Shown here piece by piece: positions 25,371-33,721 of a stretch of 64,000 bases of DNA (positions within the stretch are counted from its first letter, which is position 1; each line of letters opens with the position of its first letter). Position numbers and translations under genes: made by a program. Where the stretch lies: positions 20,934 through 84,933 of the forward strand of contig NZ_LMMA01000009.1 of NCBI RefSeq assembly GCF_001422725.1. Reading direction: 5' to 3'. The DNA is from Flavobacterium sp. Leaf82. GTDB taxonomy: Bacteria; Bacteroidota; Bacteroidia; Flavobacteriales; Flavobacteriaceae. The notes below the pieces were generated by a model, which saw only the letters and a program-made list of their open reading frames with translations, made no database searches and was not told the origin of the DNA.

Positions 25371-26174
25371 TTAATTCAAAATATAGCGTTGTACAACTTC
25401 GGCAACTCCATCATTATTATTCGAAGCTACAATTACATTTGCCCTGTCACGCAACTCAGGCGTTACATTATCAACCCAAACGCCAAGTCCCGCATATTCG
25501 ATCATTGTTAGATCATTTCCTGCATTCCCTACAGCAATAATTTCGCTTTGATGAATGTTTAGCTTTTCAGCCAATAATTTAATACTTGCCGCTTTATCAA
25601 TACCATTTTGTGCTGCTTCCAAGAAAAAAGGTTTAGACATTGCAATACTTAAATGTGGCATTGCCGCTTTTAAATCTTTCTCTACTTCTTTTAAATAAGA
25701 AGGTTCAGCTAATAAAATACATTTTACTGCAGGTTTTTGAACTGCTGCTTTAAAATCTGATACTTTATTATGCGGTAATCCAGTGATTTCTTTTTCGATC
25801 TCAATATACTCAGAATCTGTTTCGCTTATAATTTCACCATCCAGATACGTTATAATGTGGGTTTTCATTTTTACACTATAATCGTATAAATCATGAATTT
25901 GTTCCGGTGTTAAACATTGTTCAAACAAAACAAGATCGTCTTTTACGGTACTGATAACGGCACCATTAAACGAAATAATATAAGAATCGTTTAAATCTAA
26001 TTGTAAATCTTTTGCATAAGCCGTCATTGCAGATGTAGGTCTTCCTGAAGCCAGGACCACATAAACTCCTTTTGCCTGAGCTTCAAGAAGTACTTTTTTG
26101 TTAAGCGCTGAAATTTTATGATCGTCTGTCAACAAGGTATCATCCATGTCGAGCACTAGCATTTTATATTGCAT
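25371..26174 (-). CDS. Cof-type HAD-IIB phosphatase
   Basis: This 267-residue HAD hydrolase acts on phosphorylated sugars, nucleotides or cofactors such as pyridoxal or flavin phosphate. Motif I is LDMDDTLLT, with the nucleophilic Asp. Motif II is VVLASGRP, the cap is of C2B type, and motifs III/IV end in VGNAGNDLTMIEYAG, a slight variant of the usual GDGxND. I choose the ATG at 26174 (MQYKMLVLD). A frame opening nine codons upstream would be encoded by the intergenic repeat, so it is unlikely to be the real start. Eleven nt separate it from the GNAT gene. Confidence 0.87.
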   Translation of the reverse strand: MQYKMLVLDMDDTLLTDDHKISALNKKVLLEAQAKGVYVVLASGRPTSAMTAYAKDLQLDLNDSYIISFNGAVISTVKDDLVLFEQCLTPEQIHDLYDYSVKMKTHIITYLDGEIISETDSEYIEIEKEITGLPHNKVSDFKAAVQKPAVKCILLAEPSYLKEVEKDLKAAMPHLSIAMSKPFFLEAAQNGIDKAASIKLLAEKLNIHQSEIIAVGNAGNDLTMIEYAGLGVWVDNVTPELRDRANVIVASNNNDGVAEVVQRYILN

Positions 26175-26185
26175 ATTTTTTGAGT

Positions 26186-26228
26186 TTTCAGTCGCAGTCA
26201 CAGTTTACAGTGACTGAATACTGAGACT
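26186..26228. repeat. cagtc-type inverted repeat filling a spacer
   Basis: Degenerate cagtcgcagtcac ... gtgactgaatactg; the inner arms cagtcac/gtgactg are perfect. It occupies most of the 65-nt gap between the HAD start and the DUF2007 stop. Related elements occur at 27318-27370 and 58252-58328. Confidence 0.7.
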
Positions 26229-26239
26229 ATTTACTTTCT

Positions 26240-26458
26240 TTAGATACTCATTCTGAATTCTTCAATAACCGGATTTGCCTTTGCAAAATCAGTTTCCTGA
26301 ATAAATACCTCAACTGCTAAATCAGATTGTCCAAAACCTCCCAGGCGAGCTGATTGAATATTATCTTTTTTTACTGTTTCTACTCCTGCTTGTTCTAATC
26401 TTTCCTGCAAAGCAAGCGCTAAAACTTCACTTCCTGAATACACTTTCATTAATCCCAT
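26240..26458 (-). CDS. DUF2007 putative signal-transducing protein (72 aa)
   Basis: This 72-residue protein matches the short DUF2007 family: MKVYSGSEVLALALQERLEQAGVETVKKDN, a variable glycine-rich loop, and a second strand VEVFIQETDFAKANPVIEEF. The fold is ferredoxin-like or PII-like. Members are often fused or adjacent to signalling proteins, but no ligand is established. The product is presumably cytosolic. It lies 27 nt downstream of the alpha/beta hydrolase start on the same strand, so it may belong to the same transcript. Confidence 0.8.
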   Translation of the reverse strand: MGLMKVYSGSEVLALALQERLEQAGVETVKKDNIQSARLGGFGQSDLAVEVFIQETDFAKANPVIEEFRMSI

Positions 26459-26485
26459 GAGATTCTGTTTTTGTAATTATTTTAT

Positions 26486-27301
26486 TTATTCTAATATTGT
26501 CTTTAACTGATTTTGAAAATCATTATTTTCATTCATTCCAGTATGTTCCTGATCTTTTAATGGGTAAAAATGTCCATTATCCTTTAAAAGACGACTTAAT
26601 CTAACCGAATTTTCATAAGGAATCAATTCATCCTTCATACCATGAAAAATATAAATTGGCACTTTGATCTTTGGCAAATATTCATATGTTTCCAGACTAA
26701 ACTTCTTCAGGAAATCAGGAAAAAACCGAACCTTACTACTCGATAATTCTGTAAAGCTATAATATGGCGATTGCAAAATCAAAGCTTTTGCATTGTTCTG
26801 TGCTGCCAAAATAGTTGCAAATCCGGAACCTATTGAATAACCGGTTATAATAATTTTATTTTCAGGATATCGTTTGCTTAATGCTTTATAGACAATAGCA
26901 ACATCTTTATTTAACTGGTCTTCGTTTTCTATTTCTCCTTCGCTTTTGCCAAAACTTCTATAATCCAAAATAAAAATATCATATCCTAAATTGGTGTAGA
27001 TTTTAGCAATTTTCCCCCAGGTTTCTAACGTTCCTGCATTGCCATGAAGATAGAAAATCAAACCTTTAGAGTTTTCTGCCTTGAATAACAATCCATTTAA
27101 TTTTATACCATCAAAAGACTTGATGTTCAATTCTTCAAATTTATGCTGATAATCAAACTGATAATCTTTTGGAAGTCTCGCACTCTGAAAAACCATTCCA
27201 ACTTGGTTGAAATACACATAGAAAACAACAACTACATAAATGAAAACAAAAAATGCAAGAAGCACAATTGTTAAAAATTTAAGCGTTTTCAACATTTCCA
27301 T
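26486..27301 (-). CDS. Alpha/beta hydrolase, membrane-anchored
   Basis: This 271-residue protein has an N-terminal hydrophobic helix (about residues 8-32) that anchors it in the inner membrane. An alpha/beta-hydrolase domain of the BEM46/YfhR type follows. The oxyanion loop FYLHGNAGTLETW, the nucleophile elbow GYSIGSG, the acid loop IFHGMKDELIPYE and the late His (DQEHTGMNENND) form the expected triad. Natural substrates are unknown; lipase-like or peptidase-like activity is possible. It is between repeat-filled spacers and is co-oriented with the DUF2007 and helicase-like genes. Confidence 0.85.
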   Translation of the reverse strand: MEMLKTLKFLTIVLLAFFVFIYVVVVFYVYFNQVGMVFQSARLPKDYQFDYQHKFEELNIKSFDGIKLNGLLFKAENSKGLIFYLHGNAGTLETWGKIAKIYTNLGYDIFILDYRSFGKSEGEIENEDQLNKDVAIVYKALSKRYPENKIIITGYSIGSGFATILAAQNNAKALILQSPYYSFTELSSSKVRFFPDFLKKFSLETYEYLPKIKVPIYIFHGMKDELIPYENSVRLSRLLKDNGHFYPLKDQEHTGMNENNDFQNQLKTILE

Positions 27302-27317
27302 AGATTACTTTTTTACT

Positions 27318-27370
27318 TTTCAATCGCAGTCAAAGTTTTCAACCTGAGACTGAGACTGAAAACTGCGACT
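27318..27370. repeat. cagtc-type imperfect inverted repeat
   Basis: Pattern aatcgcagtcaaagttttca ... tgaaaactgcgact, degenerate, filling the 70-nt gap between the hydrolase start and the helicase-like stop. Confidence 0.65.
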
Positions 27371-27371
27371 T

Positions 27372-28037
27372 TTATTCCTCTTCTTGTATATCGTCTTCTT
27401 CTTCGTCAAGTTCCTCTTCACCTTCTTCATCCATATCAAACAAAAAAGGCTCTAACATCATTTTATCAGCTAAAATTTCGATACGTTCTGTCAGTTGTTC
27501 AGCAAAAATAATACGTTGCGTTTTTGTGATACTATTCGAAATACGCATGATTTTAGTTTCATGACGCAATTTTAACATAGGATCTGCATCGTCGATAATA
27601 AACATTTTTAAGCGGTTTACATTATATCCTGCAGTCGTAAACATATCACTTAGTTTATTAGGCGTACCAATTAAAACATCTATTCCGGTAGAAATATAAT
27701 TTTTATCATAATCTGTATCGCCTTTGTCGTGAACACCATAAACTTCAAGATTAGAATATTTTCCGTATTTCTCAAAAAGTTCGACCATCTCCAAAACTTT
27801 TGCTTTATCCTCCACAAAAATCAAAGCACGAGGCGATTCTTCTGTTTGACCTGCCAATTGCTGGATTACATTTATTACAATTGTAGTTGATTTTCCGCTT
27901 CCTGCTGGAGAAAGGATAATACAATCAGCACCACTTTTTATCGTCGAAAAAGTTTCCTGTTGCAAAACATTTGCTTCTGTTAAACCATTTTCGATTAAAG
28001 CGTCTTGTAATTTTTCGTTTATTTTTTTTAGTTTCAT
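27372..28037 (-). CDS. Single-domain (half) DEAD-box-like protein
   Basis: This 221-residue protein covers only the first RecA-like domain of a DEAD-box helicase. It retains a Q-motif-like QQETF (26-30), Walker A P44-AGSGKST-51, GTPNKL (124-129) and motif II as D149-D-A-D152 instead of DEAD. Motif III reads IFAEQ rather than SAT. The second RecA domain, motifs IV-VI, is absent, and an acidic tail (about 199-221, almost all Asp/Glu) replaces it. The stop lies beside an intergenic repeat, and no remnant of the missing half is visible downstream. It could bind ATP, but helicase activity is unlikely on its own. Confidence 0.85.
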   Translation of the reverse strand: MKLKKINEKLQDALIENGLTEANVLQQETFSTIKSGADCIILSPAGSGKSTTIVINVIQQLAGQTEESPRALIFVEDKAKVLEMVELFEKYGKYSNLEVYGVHDKGDTDYDKNYISTGIDVLIGTPNKLSDMFTTAGYNVNRLKMFIIDDADPMLKLRHETKIMRISNSITKTQRIIFAEQLTERIEILADKMMLEPFLFDMDEEGEEELDEEEDDIQEEE

Positions 28038-28046
28038 TTTTTTTAT

Positions 28047-28122
28047 GCTTTAAGCTTTAGGCAATAAGCCATAAGCAAAAATTATTTTTAATTTTATCAG
28101 CCTAAAGCCTATAGCTTAAAGC
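28047..28122. repeat. gctttaagc-type inverted repeat
   Basis: Arms gctttaagctttaggc (28047-28062) and its longer complement at 28100-28122, with one internal 7-nt length difference. The element spans the 101-nt gap between the helicase-like start and the response regulator stop. Confidence 0.75.
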
Positions 28123-28138
28123 CTAATGCGCGAAGCAA

Positions 28139-29302
28139 CTATTTGCTTGCAAACATTTTTACATCAGTTTCAGAAATTTCATTACTTCCTAAAATAATCA
28201 ATCTTTCGACTACATTTCGAAGTTCACGAATATTTCCTGTCCAATCGTATTCCTGCAATAATTTTATGGCTTGCGCCGAAAATACTTTAACTACATTTCC
28301 TTGTTCCGAAGCAATTTTTGCCGCAAAATGCCTAATCAAAGCCGGAATATCATCACGTCTTTCGTTTAATGGCGGAACTTTTATCAAGATCACAGCCAAA
28401 CGATGGTATAAATCTTCACGGAAACGCCCTTCGGCAATTTCAGTTTTTAAATCTTTATTTGTTGCAGCCACAACACGAACATCGACTTTTATATCTTTTT
28501 CGGCACCAACTCTCGTAATCATACTTTCCTGCAAGGCACGCAATACTTTGGCTTGCGCAGAAAGACTCATATCACCAATTTCGTCTAAGAAAATAGTTCC
28601 CTTATCTGCTGCTTCAAACTTTCCTGCACGATCTTTTACTGCTGATGTAAAGGCGCCTTTTACGTGACCAAACAATTCGCTTTCGATCAATTCACTTGGT
28701 ATTGCAGCACAGTTTACTTCAATCAAAGGATAATTAGCACGTTCGCTTTTTTCATGCAATTGATGTGCTACTAATTCTTTTCCCGTTCCGTTTGGTCCTG
28801 TAATCAAAACCCTGGCTTCAGTTTGAGCTACTTTATCAATCATAACTTTAATATGATTAATGGCTTCGCTCTCTCCTACCATTTCGTAGTTTTTGCTTAC
28901 TTTTTTCTTTAGGATTTTATTCTCAACTACAAGCTGTTTTTTATCTAAAGCATTACGAACAGTATTTAATAAACGGTTTAAATCAGGTGGTTTTGAGATA
29001 TAATCAAACGCTCCCAAACGCATGGTATGAATCGCTGTTTCCATATCGCCGTGACCGGAAATCATGACCATCGGAATTTCAGGTTTTATTTTTTTAGCTT
29101 CTTCCAAAACCTCAACACCGTCCATTTTTGGCATTTTGATATCGCACAAAACCAAATCGTAATCGTTGTTTTTTATTTTTTCAAGACCCGCAACTCCATC
29201 TTCTGCTTCTTCTACCTGATAGGTATCATTTTCTTCTGATAAAATTTTTACCAAAACTCTCCTGATCGATGCTTCGTCTTCTATAATTAGTATTTTGCTC
29301 AT
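28139..29302 (-). CDS. Sigma-54-type response regulator lacking a DNA-binding domain
   Basis: This 387-residue protein has a receiver domain (phosphorylation site D54, with S82 and K104 in the usual places) and a full AAA+ sigma-54 activator domain. Walker A is G169-PNGTGKE-176, the loop is GAFTSA at 216-221 (GAFTGA in most activators), and Walker B is FLDEIGD (238-244). The protein ends directly after the AAA+ domain (SETDVKMFASK) with no Fis-type helix-turn-helix, so it cannot bind enhancers in the usual way. The GAFTSA change may alter sigma-54 contact. No cognate histidine kinase is adjacent. It may work by protein interaction (inference). Confidence 0.9.
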   Translation of the reverse strand: MSKILIIEDEASIRRVLVKILSEENDTYQVEEAEDGVAGLEKIKNNDYDLVLCDIKMPKMDGVEVLEEAKKIKPEIPMVMISGHGDMETAIHTMRLGAFDYISKPPDLNRLLNTVRNALDKKQLVVENKILKKKVSKNYEMVGESEAINHIKVMIDKVAQTEARVLITGPNGTGKELVAHQLHEKSERANYPLIEVNCAAIPSELIESELFGHVKGAFTSAVKDRAGKFEAADKGTIFLDEIGDMSLSAQAKVLRALQESMITRVGAEKDIKVDVRVVAATNKDLKTEIAEGRFREDLYHRLAVILIKVPPLNERRDDIPALIRHFAAKIASEQGNVVKVFSAQAIKLLQEYDWTGNIRELRNVVERLIILGSNEISETDVKMFASK

Positions 29303-29317
29303 TTTTTTTTTGAGGTT

Positions 29318-29390
29318 CTAAGGTTCTGAGTTACTAAGGTTCTAAGGTGTAATTCAAGAAGCTAAAAAACTTAGCAACTCAGAACCTTAG
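29318..29390. repeat. ctaaggttc-type inverted repeat
   Basis: Arms 29318-29338 and 29370-29390 are 21 bp with one mismatch, core ctaaggttctgagtt. Related solo arm at 4191-4214. It fills the gap between the regulator start (29302) and the permease stop (29411). Confidence 0.85.
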
Positions 29391-29410
29391 CGTCTTAGCA
29401 ACTTTAAAAA

Positions 29411-30727
29411 TTAATATTTAAGCCATTTATACAATTCTTTCCAGGTTGGTTTTTTGCCGTACATTAAAATACCAATTCGGTAAATTTTAGCGGCGAACCA
29501 AACTACAAGGAAAAACGTAGCAAACAATAATGATACCGAAATTGCGATTTGCCACCACGGCACGCCAAACGGAAGTCGCATTAACATTACAATTGGCGAG
29601 GTTAACGGAATCATCGAAAATATCACTGCAATTGTTCCGTGTGGATCATTTACAACTGTAAAAAATCCGATGTAAACACTTAAAATAAGTGGCATTAAAA
29701 TAGGCAACAGAAACTGTTGCGAATCAGTTTGATTGTCAACTGCAGCTCCAATTGCTGCATAAAAGGAACTATATAAAAAGTAACCTCCTATAAAATAAAT
29801 TACAAATCCAATTAAGATACTTGCGATTGGCAAATTCCATAATTCGCTAATATACATTTGGGCACTTCCGGACATTTCGTTTTGCGCAGACTGCATTAAT
29901 TCAGGTGAAATTCTGGCTGTTGGACCCACATTTACTCCAAAAAAAGAGGAAGCAGCAAACATTAAAGTTAAACCAATAATGGCCCAAATAATAAATTGTA
30001 ACAACCCTGCAAGAGATGTCCCAATGATTTTACCTATCATTAACTGAAACGGTTTTACAGATGAAATAATGATCTCTATAATTCGGTTTGTTTTTTCTTC
30101 GATTACGCTTCTCATTACCATGTTTCCGTAGATAATAATGAACATCATAATCAAATATCCAAATGCTCCGCCAATTCCTATTTTAATTTCATTTAATCCT
30201 TTCAGACTTTCTTCGCCAGAAGCTTTTATCAAATGCATATTTACAGCTGATTGTGCTTTTTGAATGGCCAAAGTATCCAGCTTTGCTGTTTCAAGATTTA
30301 TCTTTGTTATTTTCTCGCCAATAACGTCCTGCGTTTTTTCGATAAATGAAATACTTGGACTATTATTCGAAATAAATTCAATTTTACTTTCTAAATCTTT
30401 TAAGTTATTTGTTTTTGGAATAATAATTAAACCATCAAAATTTTCATTTGTAATGCTGTCTTTTAATGCTTTTACATCAATTTCAGATAAATTCAAATAT
30501 TTAAAGGCGGCTTCTTTTTTATTCTGTTTTACAAAATCATTTGCAAACAAACCTGTTTCATCATGAATTGCAATGCGTTTGGTTTCGGCTTTCATCGAAC
30601 TCAAATACCCAATAAACCCAGCTATTGCCACAAACAATAATGGACTTAAAAAAGTCATGACAACAAAAGATTTATTACGAACTTTTGCAATAAACTCTCT
30701 TTTTATAATCAACGAAATAATACTCAT
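29411..30727 (-). CDS. ABC exporter permease (NatB/ABC-2 type)
   Basis: This 438-residue inner-membrane protein of the ABC-2 permease type (PF12698) has one N-terminal helix (KSFVVMTFLSPLLFVAIAGF), a ~150-residue extracytoplasmic domain, and five or more C-terminal helices, with the segment VIEEKTNRIIEIIISSVKP before them as in NatB-like proteins. Together with the ATPase encoded upstream (30828-31748) it would form an exporter, possibly of Na+ or an amphipathic substrate. The two genes of the exporter are separated by a ~100-nt repeat element instead of the usual short overlap. Confidence 0.87.
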   Translation of the reverse strand: MSIISLIIKREFIAKVRNKSFVVMTFLSPLLFVAIAGFIGYLSSMKAETKRIAIHDETGLFANDFVKQNKKEAAFKYLNLSEIDVKALKDSITNENFDGLIIIPKTNNLKDLESKIEFISNNSPSISFIEKTQDVIGEKITKINLETAKLDTLAIQKAQSAVNMHLIKASGEESLKGLNEIKIGIGGAFGYLIMMFIIIYGNMVMRSVIEEKTNRIIEIIISSVKPFQLMIGKIIGTSLAGLLQFIIWAIIGLTLMFAASSFFGVNVGPTARISPELMQSAQNEMSGSAQMYISELWNLPIASILIGFVIYFIGGYFLYSSFYAAIGAAVDNQTDSQQFLLPILMPLILSVYIGFFTVVNDPHGTIAVIFSMIPLTSPIVMLMRLPFGVPWWQIAISVSLLFATFFLVVWFAAKIYRIGILMYGKKPTWKELYKWLKY

Positions 30728-30730
30728 TTT

Positions 30731-30830
30731 TTAGATTAATTAGATTTTTAGACTTTTTTAGATTATTAGATTTTTTTAGATTTCCAGATTCAGTCTAAGA
30801 ATCTAAGAAATCTAACGATCTAAAAATCTA
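30731..30830. repeat. tagatt-type degenerate inverted repeat
   Basis: Units of ttagatttttaga repeat along the left half, and their complements (ctaagaatctaagaaatcta) along the right. The perfect end arms are tagatttttaga (30741-30752) and tctaaaaatcta (30819-30830). The right arm includes the stop codon of the ABC ATPase. Short relatives occur near 36205-36231 and 55857-55882. Confidence 0.75.
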
Positions 30831-31748
30831 TCCGGTTACTGTTTGAATAAAAATATCGTTTACACTTGGTATTTTTTCCACGAAATGCGTTACTTGTCCT
30901 CTTTGAGTCAGTATATTTAATAACTCATTTGGAGTCGAATTTCCAATTTGAATATCTAATTTCAAATCATCATTTAAGGATTTAAAATTTGCCGGCGAAA
31001 CCGTGAATTTTTGTGTAATATCATACATCAAACCTTCGACATTACTGGTCAAAATTCCAACTTCGAAACTATTGGTCCTAAACTGACGTTTTACATCGCT
31101 TAGTTTTCCTTCGATTAATTTGTTCGATTTATGAATTAAGGCAATATGATCGCAAAGTTCCTCAACACTTTCCATACGATGTGTCGAAAAGATAATTGTA
31201 GCTCCTTGTTCTTTTAATGCTAAAATTTCGTCTTTGATAACATTGGCATTTACAGGATCAAATCCGGAGAAAGGTTCATCAAAAATCAATAGTTTAGGTT
31301 TATGCAATACACAAACCACAAACTGAATTTTTTGCGCCATTCCTTTAGAAAGTTCCTGGATCTTTTTATTCCACCAACCCTGAATTCCCAAACGATCAAA
31401 CCAATATTCTAATTGCACTTTTGCTTCGGCTTTAGAAAGTCCTTTCATTTGTGCCAAATACAAACATTGTTCACCAACTTTCATAGAAGTATACAATCCT
31501 CTCTCTTCAGGAAGATATCCAATAGTTTGTACGTGTTTTGGCTGCAATTTTTCTCCATCCAGAATTATTTCGCCACTATCCGGCAAAGTAATTTGATTGA
31601 TGATTCGTATAAGGGAAGTTTTTCCAGCTCCATTGGGTCCTAATAAGCCGTAAATACTGCCTTTTGGTACATTTAATGAAACTTCGTTAAGCGCTACATA
31701 ATCACCGTATTGTTTTACGACTTTATGTACTTCGAGTAAGTTGCTCAT
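30828..31748 (-). CDS. ABC transporter ATP-binding protein (NatA-like)
   Basis: This 306-residue ATPase subunit has Walker A GPNGAGKT (36-43), Q-loop YLPEERG, signature ELSKGMAQK, Walker B LLIFDEPFSGFD and switch STHRMES. The C-terminal ~80 residues follow the NatA/DUF4162 pattern (SFEVGILTSNVEGLMYD). It pairs with the permease at 29411-30727 to power an exporter in the inner membrane. Its last codons overlap the intergenic tagatt-type repeat, which supplies the stop codon. Confidence 0.92.
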   Translation of the reverse strand: MSNLLEVHKVVKQYGDYVALNEVSLNVPKGSIYGLLGPNGAGKTSLIRIINQITLPDSGEIILDGEKLQPKHVQTIGYLPEERGLYTSMKVGEQCLYLAQMKGLSKAEAKVQLEYWFDRLGIQGWWNKKIQELSKGMAQKIQFVVCVLHKPKLLIFDEPFSGFDPVNANVIKDEILALKEQGATIIFSTHRMESVEELCDHIALIHKSNKLIEGKLSDVKRQFRTNSFEVGILTSNVEGLMYDITQKFTVSPANFKSLNDDLKLDIQIGNSTPNELLNILTQRGQVTHFVEKIPSVNDIFIQTVTG

Positions 31749-31842
31749 GCTATATTTAAGATTTTCAGCTTCAGTTTGATCATTATGATCAACAGCCTGT
31801 AAAAGTAAATAATTCGAAGCGAATCTTTGTATAATTACGCAA

Positions 31843-31877
31843 AAAACCCATTCTAAATTTGCATTAGAATGGGTTTT
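31843..31877 (-). terminator. Terminator after dnaJ
   Basis: 14-bp stem aaaacccattctaa/ttagaatgggtttt with a 7-nt loop, 36 nt beyond the dnaJ stop on the minus strand, with a U-run in the transcript. Confidence 0.85.
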
Positions 31878-31912
31878 AAAATTTATTTGCTTCTTTTTAG
31901 AAAAAGTTTAGC

Positions 31913-33028
31913 TTATGAAAACATATCTTTTACTTTCTCAAAAAATGATTTTTCTGATTTTTCAGGGCTCGGAATAAAATGTTCGTCGTTTAAAGCATTT
32001 TCAAAAAACTGTTTTTGCTCTTTATTCAACGTTTTTGGTGTCCAAACATTTACGTGAACTAATAAATCTCCGCTTCCGTAACCGTTTATACTTGGAATAC
32101 CTTTTCCTTTTAATCTTAAAATTTTTCCGGATTGAATTCCTTCTTCTAACTTAATACGAACTTTTCCGTTTATGGCTTCAATATCTTTAGAAACTCCTAA
32201 GACTGCTTCCGGGAAACTAATGTACAAATCATAATGAACATTTTCACCTTCACGTTTCAGGAATTCGTGCTCTAATTCTTCGATAGCTACAATTAAATCA
32301 CCAGGAATACTATTTCCGGGAGCATCGTTTCCTTTGTTAGAAACTTTCAATTGCATACCATCAACAACTCCAGCAGGAATTTTGATTGATACTGTTTCAT
32401 CTTCCTGAACCATTCCTTGTGCATCTGCCTCAGAAGGTCTTTTATCTAAAATCTGACCAGAACCTCCACAAGTAGGACAAGTAGATGCAGATTGCATTCT
32501 TCCTAAAATTGTATTGGTTACACGCATTACTTGTCCCTGACCGTTACAAGTAGAACACGTTTTGTATGTAACGCCTTTAGCCTGAACTTTACGTTTTACT
32601 TTTACTTTTTTCTCAACACCATTTGCAATTTCTTCTAAAGTCAATTTTACTTTAATTCGAAGATTGCTTCCTTTAGCACGACGAGGACCACCGCCTCCGC
32701 CTCCGCCGAAACCTCCAAATCCACCACCAAAAATATCACCAAACTGGCTGAAGATGTCATCCATATTCATACCGCCGTGGCCACCACCACCAAAACCTCC
32801 GGAACCATCAAAAGCCTGATGTCCGTATTGATCGTATTTAGCTTTTTTGTTAGGATCGCTTAGAACTTCATAAGCTTCTGCCGCTAATTTAAAGTTTTCT
32901 TCTGCCTCTTTGTCGCCTGGATTTTTATCCGGGTGATATTTCAACGCACTTTTTCGGTACGCTTTTTTAATTTCGGCAGCATCAGCATTTTTTGAAATGC
33001 CTAGTATTTCGTAAAAATCTTTTTTCAT
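31913..33028 (-). CDS. dnaJ: Chaperone DnaJ with only zinc centre II
   Basis: This 371-residue co-chaperone stimulates DnaK ATP hydrolysis and delivers unfolded proteins. The J-domain has HPD at 32-34. A Gly/Phe-rich linker (~75-115) follows, then the zinc-binding region and the C-terminal peptide-binding domains. Only two CxxCxGxG motifs are present (C157-ST-C160 and C183-PT-C186), which correspond to motifs 2 and 3 and would form zinc centre II. Motifs 1 and 4, needed for zinc centre I, are replaced by KVQAKGVTY and ILDKRPSEAD. It is encoded 91 nt after grpE on the same strand, a standard stress operon. Confidence 0.95.
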   Translation of the reverse strand: MKKDFYEILGISKNADAAEIKKAYRKSALKYHPDKNPGDKEAEENFKLAAEAYEVLSDPNKKAKYDQYGHQAFDGSGGFGGGGHGGMNMDDIFSQFGDIFGGGFGGFGGGGGGGPRRAKGSNLRIKVKLTLEEIANGVEKKVKVKRKVQAKGVTYKTCSTCNGQGQVMRVTNTILGRMQSASTCPTCGGSGQILDKRPSEADAQGMVQEDETVSIKIPAGVVDGMQLKVSNKGNDAPGNSIPGDLIVAIEELEHEFLKREGENVHYDLYISFPEAVLGVSKDIEAINGKVRIKLEEGIQSGKILRLKGKGIPSINGYGSGDLLVHVNVWTPKTLNKEQKQFFENALNDEHFIPSPEKSEKSFFEKVKDMFS

Positions 33029-33119
33029 AATTTAGGTTAAATTCCATCCCGAAATTATCAGGATAAATTCCAAAATCCAATTCTTAAAAAATTGATATTC
33101 AGAATCTAATTTACATTTT

Positions 33120-33698
33120 TTAGTTTCCGATAACCACTTTAGGGAAACGAATAATTTTGTCTCCTAATTTGTATCCTTTTTCAATAACGTCAACAATTTT
33201 CCCTTTTAATTTATCAGACGGAGCTGGAATTTGGGTAATTGCCTCAGCAAAATCAGCATTAAAAGCATCACCTGCTCTTACTTCAACTTGCTCTAAGCCT
33301 TTAGATACTAAAGTACTTTTTAGTTTTTCATGAATCAACTCTACTCCTTTTTTCAAGTTTTCATCGTCAGATTTATTGATTTCTACAGCCGCTCTGTCAA
33401 AATCATCCAAAACAGGAAGCATTGCTAACAAAACTTCTTGGTTTGCTGTTTTAAACAAATCGATACGCTCTTTTGAAGTTCTTTTTTTGTAATTTTCAAA
33501 TTCAGCAAATAATCTCAAAAACTTATCTTTTTCTTTTGCCAAGTCTTGAGCCAATTGCTCTTCAACACTTAATTCTTCAACAATTAATTGTTCACCGTTG
33601 GCGTTGTTCTCTAACGTTACATCATCTAATTCCTGATCGAACTCTGTATTTTCCGTAGTCATATTACTTTTATTTTTAAAAATATTTTTAAACTTCAT
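33120..33698 (-). CDS. grpE: Nucleotide exchange factor GrpE
   Basis: This 192-residue protein has an acidic, disordered N-terminus, a long coiled-coil helix (EQLAQDLAKEKDKFLRLFAEFENYKKRTSKER) and the C-terminal beta-wing domain (IEKGYKLGDKIIRFPKVVIGN). It releases ADP from DnaK. The ATG at 33698 follows a TACTTTTG box by 24 nt; a second ATG at 33662 is also possible since residues 1-12 (MKFKNIFKNKSN) look atypical. Cotranscribed with dnaJ (91-nt spacer). No CIRCE element is visible in the short upstream region. Confidence 0.93.
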   Translation of the reverse strand: MKFKNIFKNKSNMTTENTEFDQELDDVTLENNANGEQLIVEELSVEEQLAQDLAKEKDKFLRLFAEFENYKKRTSKERIDLFKTANQEVLLAMLPVLDDFDRAAVEINKSDDENLKKGVELIHEKLKSTLVSKGLEQVEVRAGDAFNADFAEAITQIPAPSDKLKGKIVDVIEKGYKLGDKIIRFPKVVIGN

Positions 33699-33721
33699 TT
33701 TTTATTCTTTCTGTTGGATTG

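Noticed and set aside
26175..26201. Earlier start of the HAD phosphatase
   Set aside because: The nine additional codons fall in the intergenic repeat and do not match the family N-terminus.
27372..28037. Pseudogene call for the half helicase
   Set aside because: No frameshift or missing half is seen downstream, the frame is intact and an acidic tail ends it cleanly. A stable single-domain protein is more likely.
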